DNA of 64,000 nucleotides from Desulfovibrio sp. TomC. GTDB lineage: Bacteria; Desulfobacterota; Desulfovibrionia; Desulfovibrionales; Desulfovibrionaceae. Shown here in pieces: positions 46,440 through 54,481 of the stretch. The stretch covers positions 124,001 through 188,000 of the forward strand of contig NZ_JSEH01000008.1 in NCBI RefSeq assembly GCF_000801335.2, read 5' to 3'. How positions within the stretch are numbered: the stretch's first letter is position 1; the number at the start of each line of letters is the position of its first letter. The notes below the pieces were generated by a model, which searched no databases, had not been told where the DNA came from, and saw only the letters and a list, made by a program, of their open reading frames with translations. A program made the position numbers and the translations under genes.

Positions 46440-47834
46440 TTACTGAGGATTATTGACGACGGAAAGCGCCGGCTCGGCCGACGCCGCCAAAGGGATGCCG
46501 TCCTCGTCGTTGGCCAGGGAGCCGTCCAGGGCGGCGGCCAGTCGCGTGGTATCCAGCGCCTTTTCCCATTTGGCGACCACCAGGGTGGCGATGCCGTTGC
46601 CGATCAGATTGGTGATGGCCCGGGCCTCGGACATGAAGCGGTCCACCCCCAGGAGCAGGGTCAGCGAGGCCACGGGGATGGTTCCCATGGTCTGGAGCGT
46701 GGCGGCCAGGGTGATAAACCCGCCGCCAGTGACAGCGGCCGCGCCTTTGGAGGTGAGAAGCAGGATGCCCAGCAGCGAGAGCTGGTGGCTGATGTCCAGG
46801 GGCGTGCCCGTGGCCTGGGCCAAAAAGACCGCAGCCATGGTCAGGTAGATGCAGGTGCCGTCGAGGTTAAAGGAATAGCCCATGGGCAGGCACAGGCCGA
46901 CCACGGATTTCTCGGCCCCGGCCCGTTCGAGCTTTCGCATCATGCGCGGCAAGGCCGCCTCGGAAGACGAGGTGCCAAGGACGAGCAGGATTTCGTCGCG
47001 GATGTAGACGAGATAGCGCCACAGGGAAAAGCCGGCCAGCCGGCACACCAACCCCAGCACCACGAAGATGAAGATCAGGCAGGTCGTGTAGACGCCAAGC
47101 ATGAGATAGAGAAGCTTAAAAAGCGCCTCATGGCCCTGGGAGGCCACTACGTAGGCCATGGCCCCGAAAGCGCCCAGCGGGGCAAAGTACATGATGTAGT
47201 GGATGACCTTGAACAGCCCCTGGCCGAACTCGTCGATGACCCCGGCCAGACGCGCGCCCTTCTCGCCAAGCTGGGCCAGGGCCACGCCAAAGAGGATGGA
47301 GAAGAACAGCACCTGCAAAATGTCGCCCTTGGCAAAGGCGTCCACGGCCGAGTGCGGCACGATGTTGAGCAGGAAATCCGTGGTGGAGAGTTTCTGCGCC
47401 TTGCCGGCGAACTCCTCGATCTTGGCCACCTCGGCCTGATTGGCCTGCATCCGGGCGGCGTATTCGTCCATGCCGGCCCCGGGCTGGTAGACATTGACGA
47501 CCACCAGCCCGATGGCCAGGGCGCACAAGGTCATGGCCCAGAAGTAGAGCATGCATTTGACGCCGACCCGCCCCACCTTGCCCATGTCGCCCATCTTGGC
47601 GATGCCCGTGACCACGGTGCAAAAAATGATCGGCGCGATCACCATTTTGACCATGCGGATAAAGGCCGTGCCAAAGGGCTGCATGGCCGCGGCAAAGCCC
47701 TTGGTGGCCGGAACCAGCCCCAGGACAATGCCGGCCGCGATGCCGACAACCACCCAGAAATAGAGCGAGGCGTACAGCGGCTTGCGGCCGCCCGGACGCG
47801 CCATCGCGTCCGAAGCGGCCGCGAGGTTAGCCAA
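46440..47834 (-). CDS. dctA: C4-dicarboxylate:cation symporter (DctA family)
   Basis: A 464-residue DAACS-family carrier importing succinate, fumarate or malate with protons or sodium. Segments MVIAPIIFCTVVTGIAKMGD, LGTSSSEAALPRMM (the serine-rich hairpin), GYSFNLDGTCIYLTMAA and ITNLIGNGIATLVVAKWE are diagnostic. The start is TTG at 47834, perfectly spaced from GGAGG and overlapping the fumarase beta stop by 8 bases. A DctA carrier in the same operon as a Dcu carrier is notable. Confidence 0.94.
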   Translation of the reverse strand: MANLAAASDAMARPGGRKPLYASLYFWVVVGIAAGIVLGLVPATKGFAAAMQPFGTAFIRMVKMVIAPIIFCTVVTGIAKMGDMGKVGRVGVKCMLYFWAMTLCALAIGLVVVNVYQPGAGMDEYAARMQANQAEVAKIEEFAGKAQKLSTTDFLLNIVPHSAVDAFAKGDILQVLFFSILFGVALAQLGEKGARLAGVIDEFGQGLFKVIHYIMYFAPLGAFGAMAYVVASQGHEALFKLLYLMLGVYTTCLIFIFVVLGLVCRLAGFSLWRYLVYIRDEILLVLGTSSSEAALPRMMRKLERAGAEKSVVGLCLPMGYSFNLDGTCIYLTMAAVFLAQATGTPLDISHQLSLLGILLLTSKGAAAVTGGGFITLAATLQTMGTIPVASLTLLLGVDRFMSEARAITNLIGNGIATLVVAKWEKALDTTRLAAALDGSLANDEDGIPLAASAEPALSVVNNPQ

Positions 47835-48381
47835 GGGCGGCCTCCAGATCGGGGGTGGCGTAGAGGTCGCCGCCGACGCAGTCGTTAATAACCAGCACCG
47901 GGAAGTTCTCGACCGTCAATTCGCGCACGGCCTCGGGTCCAAGGTCCTCATAGGCAATGACCTTGGCGTCCTTGATGCGAAGCCCCAGGAGCGCGCCGGC
48001 CCCGCCGGTGGCCCCGAAGTAGACGGCCATCTCGGTCTCCATGGCCTCGCGCACGGCCGGGGCGCGCATGCCCTTGCCGATCATGCCCTTGAGGCCAAGG
48101 GCAATCAGGCGTGGGGCATAGGAATCCATGCGATACGAGGTGGTGGGGCCGGCCGAGCCGATGGGCCGGCCGGGCCGGGCCGGAGACGGACCGACGTAGT
48201 AGATGACCGCACCCTTGAGGTCGAAGGGCGGGGCTTCCCCGGCGTCCAGGGCGTCCACGATGCGTTTGTGGGCGGCGTCGCGGCCGGTATAGATAATGCC
48301 GGTCAGGTAGACCACGTCGCCGGCCCGCAGTTTGGACACGTCGGCGTCAGACAGGGGCGTCGTCAGAGAATGGTCGGCCAT
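47827..48381 (-). CDS. Class I fumarase, beta subunit
   Basis: A 184-residue subunit corresponding to the C-terminal domain of E. coli FumA/TtdB. Typical segments are LRAGDVVYLTGIIYTGRDAAHKR, YYVGPSPARPGRPIGSAGPTTS, GKGMRAPAV and LVINDCVGGDLY. Its ATG shares a base with the alpha stop and has AGGAGG upstream. With the alpha subunit it interconverts fumarate and malate using a [4Fe-4S] cluster. Confidence 0.93.
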   Translation of the reverse strand: MADHSLTTPLSDADVSKLRAGDVVYLTGIIYTGRDAAHKRIVDALDAGEAPPFDLKGAVIYYVGPSPARPGRPIGSAGPTTSYRMDSYAPRLIALGLKGMIGKGMRAPAVREAMETEMAVYFGATGGAGALLGLRIKDAKVIAYEDLGPEAVRELTVENFPVLVINDCVGGDLYATPDLEAALG

Positions 48382-49223
48382 CAGAGCGTGACCTCCTTGT
48401 GCCGGGAGCTGTGGCATTGGATGTTGACGGCCAACGGCAGGCTGGCCAGATGGCAGGGCGCGACCTTGATTTTGACGCCCAGGCAGGTGGTGGCCCCGCC
48501 AAGGCCCATGGGACCGATGCAAAGGCGATTGATGGAGGTGAGCAGGTCGGCCTCCATGGCCGCCACGCCGGCCTCGGGATGGACGTCGTCCACCGCGCGC
48601 ATAAGGGCCTTTTTGGAATTGACGGCAGCCAGCTCGAAGTTGCCGCCGATGCCGACGCCAACCAGGATCGGCGGGCAGGGATTGGAACCGGACTCAGCCA
48701 CCCGGCGGATGACGAACTCGCGGATGCCGGCCCAGCCCTGGGCCGGGGCCAGCATCATGACGCGGGACATGTTTTCCGAGCCGCCGCCTTTGGCCATCAT
48801 GGTGATTTTAAGGCTGTCGCCCGGCACGAGATCGAAGTGGACGATGGCCGGCGAATTGTCGCCGACATTGGCCCGGGTGAAGGGATCGCAGGTGGACTTG
48901 CGCAGATAGCCGTCCGTATAGCCCTGGACCATTCCTTCGTTGATGGCGGCGCGAAGCCCCCCGCCATCAATCCGGACGTCCTCGCCCACCTCCACGAAGA
49001 ATACGCCCAGGCCGCAGTCCTGGCACAGCGGCAGCCCGGTTTCCTTGGCCAGGGCGGCGTTTTCCTCAAGCTGCTCAAAGATCGCCCGGGCGGCCGGGGA
49101 CGTTTCGGCCGCCTTGGCCCGGGCAAAAGACGCCAGCACATCGGCCGGCAGATACCGGTTGGCCTCCATGCACAGGGCGGCCACGGCATCGACCACGGTC
49201 TTCTTGGCAATGGTACGCATCAT
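48381..49223 (-). CDS. Class I fumarase, alpha subunit
   Basis: A 280-residue subunit carrying the cluster ligands: cysteines in LPLCQDCGLG and STCDPFTRANVG and in the GGATTCLGVKIK region. AKGGGSENMS and VGIGGNFELAAVNSKKAL are family hallmarks. Tartrate dehydratase is the main alternative, but the fumarate reductase and dicarboxylate carriers next door make fumarase far more likely. Two adjacent ATGs (49223, 49220) follow AAGGAC; either could be used. Confidence 0.93.
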   Translation of the reverse strand: MMRTIAKKTVVDAVAALCMEANRYLPADVLASFARAKAAETSPAARAIFEQLEENAALAKETGLPLCQDCGLGVFFVEVGEDVRIDGGGLRAAINEGMVQGYTDGYLRKSTCDPFTRANVGDNSPAIVHFDLVPGDSLKITMMAKGGGSENMSRVMMLAPAQGWAGIREFVIRRVAESGSNPCPPILVGVGIGGNFELAAVNSKKALMRAVDDVHPEAGVAAMEADLLTSINRLCIGPMGLGGATTCLGVKIKVAPCHLASLPLAVNIQCHSSRHKEVTL

Positions 49224-49243
49224 TTCTGTCCTTGTGCCCGGCG

Positions 49244-50587
49244 TTACATAAAGAGCTTGACCAGGGTGTAGCTCACGATGGTGCCGCAGCCGACACCGAT
49301 GGCTCCCGGGATGATAAAGCTGTGGTTTAGGATGTACTTGCCGATCCGGGTCGTGCCGGAGCGGTCGAAGTTGATGCAGGCCAGATCGCTCGGGTAGGTG
49401 GGCAGGATGAAGTAGCCGTAGCACATGGGCAAAAAGGCCAGCAGGATCTTGGGTTCAAGGCCCAGCGACAGGCCAAGCGGCACAACGGCGGCCAAGGCGG
49501 CAGCCTGGCTGTTGACCAGCTTGGACACCACCACCAGCACGATGGCGTAGGTCCAGGGGTAGGCCACCACCACGGCGGACAGGCTGGCCTTTAACGTCTC
49601 GTAATGGGCCTCGAAAAAGCTGTCGGTCATCCAGGCCACGCCAAAGACCGAGAAGATGGCCACCATGCCGGCCTTAAACACCGCGCTGTTGGCGATGGTC
49701 TGCTGCTTGACCTTGCAGAAGATGAGGATGAACGCGCCGGCCATGAGCATGACCATCTGGATGACGAGGTTCATGGACAGGGGCTTGAGCTTGCCCGGCA
49801 CGCCAAAGGAGGGCCGCAGGTCAGCGAACGCGCCAAGCAGGACCACTGTGGCGATGGCGGCAAAAAAGAACCACACGGCCCGGTAGGATTCCTTGGTAAA
49901 GACCTTGTCGAGCAGGGTGGCCCCGCCGTCGTAGATGTAGGCCCGCTGCTCGGGATCGGCCAGCTTGGCCTGGAATTCCGGGTCCTTGTCCAGATCCTTG
50001 CCCCGGTGCATGCTCCACAGGCCAGCACACAGCACGCCGGCGAAGGTGGCCGGGATGGAGATGCTCAGCAGATCGACGATGCTGATGGCCTTGCCGATGC
50101 CGTGGGCCTGGGCCAGCATGGACACCATGGACACGGCGGCCACCGACACGGGCGAGGCGCAGATACCGATCTGGGCCGAGACCGAGGCCACGGCCATGGG
50201 GCGTTCGGGACGGATGCCCTTATTAATGGCGATGTCGTAGATGATGGGGAACATGGTGTAGGCCACGTGCCCGGTGCCGCACATGACGGTGAGCGACCAG
50301 GTGGTGATGGGAGCCAGCAAGGTGATGTGCTCGGGATGCTTGCGCAGGACCCGTTCGGCCACCCGCATGAGGACGTCGAGGCCGCCGGCGGTCTGCAGGG
50401 TGGCGGCGCAGCCGATGACGGCCAGGATGGTGAGCATGACGTCTATGGGCGGCTTGCCGGGCTGCACGCCAAAGACGAAGCACAGGACGAACAGACCGAT
50501 GCCGCTGATAAGGCCCAGGCCCATGCCGCCAAAGCGGGTGCCCAGCAGCAGACAGGCCAGGATGACGCACAATTGCAGGGTCAACAT
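49244..50587 (-). CDS. Anaerobic C4-dicarboxylate transporter, Dcu family
   Basis: A 447-residue carrier with ~11 helices, of the DcuA/DcuB family that exchanges fumarate, malate or aspartate for succinate during fumarate respiration. LGTRFGGMGLGLISGIGL at the start, LLAPITTWSLTVMCGTGHVAYTMFPIIYDIA, ASVSAQIGICASPVS and YFILPTYPSDLACINFD are family segments. AAAGGAG is 8 bases before the ATG at 50587. It is the first gene of the operon, downstream of the candidate sigma-54 promoter. Confidence 0.94.
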   Translation of the reverse strand: MLTLQLCVILACLLLGTRFGGMGLGLISGIGLFVLCFVFGVQPGKPPIDVMLTILAVIGCAATLQTAGGLDVLMRVAERVLRKHPEHITLLAPITTWSLTVMCGTGHVAYTMFPIIYDIAINKGIRPERPMAVASVSAQIGICASPVSVAAVSMVSMLAQAHGIGKAISIVDLLSISIPATFAGVLCAGLWSMHRGKDLDKDPEFQAKLADPEQRAYIYDGGATLLDKVFTKESYRAVWFFFAAIATVVLLGAFADLRPSFGVPGKLKPLSMNLVIQMVMLMAGAFILIFCKVKQQTIANSAVFKAGMVAIFSVFGVAWMTDSFFEAHYETLKASLSAVVVAYPWTYAIVLVVVSKLVNSQAAALAAVVPLGLSLGLEPKILLAFLPMCYGYFILPTYPSDLACINFDRSGTTRIGKYILNHSFIIPGAIGVGCGTIVSYTLVKLFM

Positions 50588-50772
50588 GACGAATTCTCCT
50601 TTCCTCGGTTCGGATATCCCGGGTGCGGCCGGCCAGCGCCGCATCAGCCCTTCCACGACCAGCCCCGAAGCGCCCGGCCGGGCCGGCGGGTCAGCGCCGG
50701 CGGCAGCGGTCATGCGGCAAAGACCGCTGCCGCCGACGGACCGACCACTGGGGGTACTGGCAATAATGCCTA

Positions 50773-50788
50773 AGCATGGACGATGCCA
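50773..50788 (-). promoter_or_regulatory. Candidate sigma-54 (-24/-12) promoter of the dicarboxylate operon
   Basis: On the minus strand TGGCAT-5-ATGCT, with GG and GC exactly ten bases apart as in the consensus TGGCAC-5-TTGCW. The nearest upstream gene encodes a sigma-54 activator. Confidence 0.55.
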
Positions 50789-50847
50789 GGGCTTCATTTC
50801 ACAGCTAACTCGCCATAATCCATGAGAAATCCATCACAATCCCGGCC

Positions 50848-50897
50848 AAAAAGCCGGGCCGGCCCATAACCAAAGTTATGGGCCGGCCCGGCTTTTT
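50848..50897 (-). terminator. Strong bidirectional terminator upstream of the dicarboxylate operon
   Basis: Perfect 23-bp stem (50848-50870 with 50875-50897), 4-base loop, with five A before and six T after. It should stop transcripts from the two-component genes before the dicarboxylate promoter. Confidence 0.93.
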
Positions 50898-50978
50898 TCG
50901 ATGATAGATAGGTATTTCAGTCGGTTAGCCTGTCATAACACCCCCGCCCGACCCATTCCCAAAGTTATGCCCCCTTTT

Positions 50979-51202
50979 CCCCGTTGCAGGGGTCCGGGGC
51001 GCGTGAGAACAGAGAGAGAAAGAGTGCCTCCGGCGGCCGGGGGCCTGAGGCCCCCGGACCCCCCAAATGGGCAAAGGGGAGTGGCGTTACCGCGACGGCG
51101 AGCGGCATATGGGGACGACTGTTCCGCTGCAACGCCGCCCCCCTTTACCCCTTGCCTCCAGGTGGGTTTCCAAAGGGCACTGCCCTTTGGCCGCCGGAGG
51201 CA
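50979..51202. repeat. Cluster of dispersed repeat copies downstream of the NtrC-type regulator gene
   Basis: An inverted pair with heads at 51025-51038 (plus) and 51189-51202 (minus), plus a partial module at 50979-50999. The minus-strand head starts 44 bases past the regulator stop and runs into a CCAAAGGGC-AGT-GCCCTTTGG hairpin. The plus copy has the GGGGGCCTGAGGCCCCC hairpin seen also at 13805-13821. Confidence 0.85.
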
Positions 51203-51245
51203 TCTTTCTCGCCTCCCCTCTCATTTCCTCTCCTCACCTTCTCCC

Positions 51246-52661
51246 TCAATCGCCGCCTTCGGCGTCGCGGCGGGATTTGAGGCGTTTGGACAGGGCGGGT
51301 TGGGAGATGCCGAGCAGTCGGGCGGCCAGGGTCTGGTTGCCGCCGGCGCGGGCCATGGCTTCGGTGACCAGCAGATCAGCGGCTTCGATGAAGGTGGGCA
51401 GGCGTTCGCAGCCGGCAAAGAGATTGGCCGGGACGTCGTCCCGGCAGGCCTCGCCGTGGCCGGTGGCGGCCTGGATGCCGTCCAGGGCCAGGGTGGGGCC
51501 GGTGGTGAGGCTTACGGCGTCGAAGATCATGGCCCGCAGTTCCCGGATATTGCCGGGAAAGGCATAGCCGGCCAGACAGGCGGCCAGTTCCCGGGGCAGG
51601 GCCGGCACGGGTTTGTCCATGGCCCGGGCGGCCTCGGCGGCGAAGTGCCGGGCCAGGGGTTCGAGGTCTTCCCGACGGTCGCGCAGGGGGGGAATGCGGG
51701 TCTGGTGGGTGCGCAGGCGATAATAGAGGTCGCGGCGAAAGCGGCCGGCCGCCTCCTCTGCAGCCAGATCGCGGTGGGTGGCCACCACCACCCGGGCGCG
51801 CAGGCGCTTGGGCAGATCGCTCCCCAAGGCAAAATATTCGCCTTCCTGGAGCAGGCGCAGCAGCTTGACCTGGCAGGCGACGGACAGATCGCCGATCTCG
51901 TCGAGAAACAGCGTCCCGCCGGCGGCTTCCTCGATCATGCCCTTTCGCGGGGCCTCGGCCCCGGTGTAGGCCCCGCGCACATGGCCAAAAAGCGTGTCGG
52001 CAAAGACGGTGTCGTCCAGCCCGGCCACGTTGACGGCCACAAAGGGACCTTCCCGGCCGCTGACGGCATGGACGGCGCGCACGATGTTTTCCTTGCCCAC
52101 CCCGGATTCGCCGGTGACCAGCAAGGGCTGGCTGCTTTTGGCCACGGCCTCGATATAGGCAAAAACGGAAAACATGGCCCGGGAACGGGTGACGATGCCG
52201 GCGAAGGCCTCGGGATGGGCCAGCGTCCCGGCGCTCAGGCTGCTGGCGACGGCCCGGTTTTCCTCGCGCAACTCGATCATGCGGATGGCCCGCACGACGC
52301 CGCTGACGATGCGGTCTTCGTCATCGGTCTTGACGTAGTAGTCAAAGGCTCCCAGGCGCATACAGCGCACGGCGGTGTCGAGTTGGCTGACGCCGCTTAT
52401 GATGATGACGGCCACGTCCGGGTGGCGCTCGGCAATGCCGGCCAGGAGTTCCTCGCCGGACAGGCCCGGCATGGTCAGGTCGAGCAGCGCCAGACCGATG
52501 CCGCCTTTTTCCAGCAGCGGCAGCACCTCGCGGCTGTCCTGGCACAGAAACAGATTGGTGACCCCGGCTGAGGATTCCAGCGTCAGCGACAGGGAACGCA
52601 GCCAGGCCGGCTCATCGTCGACCAGCAGGATGCCGAAGGCGGGGAAAGGGGTGTCGTTCAT
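51246..52661 (-). CDS. Sigma-54-dependent response regulator, likely for C4-dicarboxylate genes
   Basis: A 471-residue NtrC-family activator. Receiver domain (acidic DDEP near residue 16, LLDLTMPGLSG phospho-site, YYVKTDDED), AAA+ domain with Walker A GESGVGKE, sigma-54 loop GAYTGA (Tyr for Phe), Walker B GGTLFLDEIGDL, and a C-terminal Fis-type HTH (NQTLAARLLGISQPALSKRLKS). It overlaps the sensor-kinase stop by 4 bases. By position and promoter type it probably activates the Dcu-fumarase-DctA-Frd operon, as DctD or DcuR-type regulators do elsewhere. Confidence 0.94.
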   Translation of the reverse strand: MNDTPFPAFGILLVDDEPAWLRSLSLTLESSAGVTNLFLCQDSREVLPLLEKGGIGLALLDLTMPGLSGEELLAGIAERHPDVAVIIISGVSQLDTAVRCMRLGAFDYYVKTDDEDRIVSGVVRAIRMIELREENRAVASSLSAGTLAHPEAFAGIVTRSRAMFSVFAYIEAVAKSSQPLLVTGESGVGKENIVRAVHAVSGREGPFVAVNVAGLDDTVFADTLFGHVRGAYTGAEAPRKGMIEEAAGGTLFLDEIGDLSVACQVKLLRLLQEGEYFALGSDLPKRLRARVVVATHRDLAAEEAAGRFRRDLYYRLRTHQTRIPPLRDRREDLEPLARHFAAEAARAMDKPVPALPRELAACLAGYAFPGNIRELRAMIFDAVSLTTGPTLALDGIQAATGHGEACRDDVPANLFAGCERLPTFIEAADLLVTEAMARAGGNQTLAARLLGISQPALSKRLKSRRDAEGGD

Positions 52662-54385
52662 GGGTTGCCCTCCTCCCGGGCCACGGGGAAGACGACGACG
52701 GCCGTGGTTCCCTGGCCCGGAGCCGAGGTGAAGCTCAGGCTGCCGCCGTATTCCTTGAGGATGCCGGCCGAGACGGACAGGCCCAGGCCAGTGCCGCCGG
52801 TTTCGCGCTTGGTGGTGAAAAAGGGATCGGTCACATGGGGCAGATGTTCGGGGGCGATGCCGCCGCCCTCGTCGCGCACGGTCAGGACGACCTGCCCGGC
52901 GGCCTCGTCGTGGCCAACGGTCACGGCGATGGCCTTTGACCGGTCGGGCAGGGCCTGACAGGCGTTTAGGACCAGATTGACGATGACCTGCTCGATGCGC
53001 TGGGAATGGCCCCAGACCAGCGGCAGATCAGGGTCGTAGTCGACGCTGAAATGGTCGGTGGCCTTGCGGATGGCGGCATCGAGCAGGCGCACGGCCTTGC
53101 GCGAGGCATCGGCCACGTCGATGAGCGAGCGGCCCGAACCTTCCTCCCGACGAGCAAAATCCTTAAGATCATTGACGATGCGCTTAATACGCAGCGCGCC
53201 CTCCTGCATCTCTTCGAGCAAACGCGGCAGTTCGCTGCGCATGCGGGAATAGGGAATGCCGCCGAGCAGAAAATCGCCCTCTTCCGCGAAACGGCGCTCA
53301 AGAATGCGGCCGCAATCCGCCTGGGCCTTGCGCAGGATGGGGATATTTAAAAGAATCAAGCCATTGGGGTTATTGATCTCATGGGCCACGCCCGAGACGA
53401 GGATGCCCAGGGCGGCCATTTTATCGGCCTGGACGAGCTGGCGCTGGTTGCGTGAGAGCTCGTCCAGGGCACGCGACAGCGAAGCCGTGCGCTGGGCCAC
53501 CTGCCGGCGCAGGGAGCGGCTCCACAGGACCGTGCCGCCAAGCAGGGCCAAGAGGGGCAAAGCCACGGCAGCGGCATAACGGGCCACGGTCGGCCAGGGC
53601 AACGGGCGGTCTTCCAGAACGCCCAGCCATTTGTTGTAGAGCGCCTCGTACTGGCCGGTGCGCCGCAGGATGGCCAGACCTTCGCTGAACCGGGCCAGCA
53701 AGGCCTCGTTGCCCTTTTTGACGGCAAAGCCGTAGCGCAGGGTGGCCACCGACCGGGCCACCGCCTCGATGTTGCCGAGCTTGTTGTCTTTTATGATGTA
53801 GTTGCCGGGCAGCATGGCCACCACGGCGAAATCGCCCAGGCCCGAGGCCAGCAGGCGCAGGGCGTCGGCGGGGGTATCGACCAGGATCAGGTCCTTTTCA
53901 TAGCCCTTGCCCGCCAGCAGGTCATGCATATAGCCGCGCCGATGGACAATGACCTTGCGCCCGGCCAAATTGTCGAGGTCCCTGACCACGGGATCGCCCT
54001 TTCTGGCGAAGATGGCGTGGTTGACCACGGCGCTTGGCGGGGCGAAATCCACCTCACCGGCGGCGCGCACCTCGGAAAAACTCATGCCCTCCAGAATATC
54101 CACCTCGCCGTCGAGCAAGGCCTGGCGCATCTCGGCCCAGGAGCCCAGGCGAAACTCGATGCGCATGCCCATGGCTTCGCCAATGGCCCGACTGAGATCC
54201 ACGCTGAATCCCGTCGGCAGGCCTTCGTTGTTCAGGAATTCATAGGGCGGATAGTCGCGGTCGCCGCCGACCACCACCGGGCGGGTGACGCCGGGGACGA
54301 CCTCGGCCCCGGCCGCCGGCCCCGGGCTGACGAACATGAGGACGACGCAGCAAAGCGTCAGGGCGATGGCGGCAAGGTGGCGCAT
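52658..54385 (-). CDS. Sensor histidine kinase with periplasmic solute-binding domain
   Basis: A ~575-residue membrane kinase. Signal segment, then a bacterial solute-binding (SBP_bac_3) domain of ~220 residues (RPVVVGGDRDYPPYEFLNNEGLP, GSWAEMRQALLDGEVDILEGMS), one membrane helix (AAAVALPLLALLGGTVLW), a coiled coil, a HisKA box (GVAHEINNPNG) and HATPase_c (NLVLNACQALPD, DEGGGIAPEH, GGTGLGLSV). The exported domain should sense a small organic acid or amino acid directly. I chose ATG 54385, where the signal peptide begins; a GTG at 54424 is the alternative. It is coupled to the NtrC-type gene by a 4-base overlap. Confidence 0.9.
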   Translation of the reverse strand: MRHLAAIALTLCCVVLMFVSPGPAAGAEVVPGVTRPVVVGGDRDYPPYEFLNNEGLPTGFSVDLSRAIGEAMGMRIEFRLGSWAEMRQALLDGEVDILEGMSFSEVRAAGEVDFAPPSAVVNHAIFARKGDPVVRDLDNLAGRKVIVHRRGYMHDLLAGKGYEKDLILVDTPADALRLLASGLGDFAVVAMLPGNYIIKDNKLGNIEAVARSVATLRYGFAVKKGNEALLARFSEGLAILRRTGQYEALYNKWLGVLEDRPLPWPTVARYAAAVALPLLALLGGTVLWSRSLRRQVAQRTASLSRALDELSRNQRQLVQADKMAALGILVSGVAHEINNPNGLILLNIPILRKAQADCGRILERRFAEEGDFLLGGIPYSRMRSELPRLLEEMQEGALRIKRIVNDLKDFARREEGSGRSLIDVADASRKAVRLLDAAIRKATDHFSVDYDPDLPLVWGHSQRIEQVIVNLVLNACQALPDRSKAIAVTVGHDEAAGQVVLTVRDEGGGIAPEHLPHVTDPFFTTKRETGGTGLGLSVSAGILKEYGGSLSFTSAPGQGTTAVVVFPVAREEGNP

Positions 54386-54481
54386 GGCGGGTGTCGGGTG
54401 CTCCGATGCGGTCGCAAGGCTCACCCGAGACTAGGTCAAAAGGCAACATCTGCCAAGCGTTCCCAGCCGGCCGCTGGCCCG

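Larger units (their letters stand above)
50588..51245. other. Intergenic regulatory region upstream of the dicarboxylate operon
   Basis: 658 bases without a gene. Reading toward the operon it holds repeat copies (51202-50979), a 23-bp terminator hairpin (50897-50848), a -24/-12 promoter candidate (50788-50773) and a leader of about 175 bases. The short direct repeat ATGGATT (twice, 50803-50835) could be part of an activator site. Confidence 0.6.
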
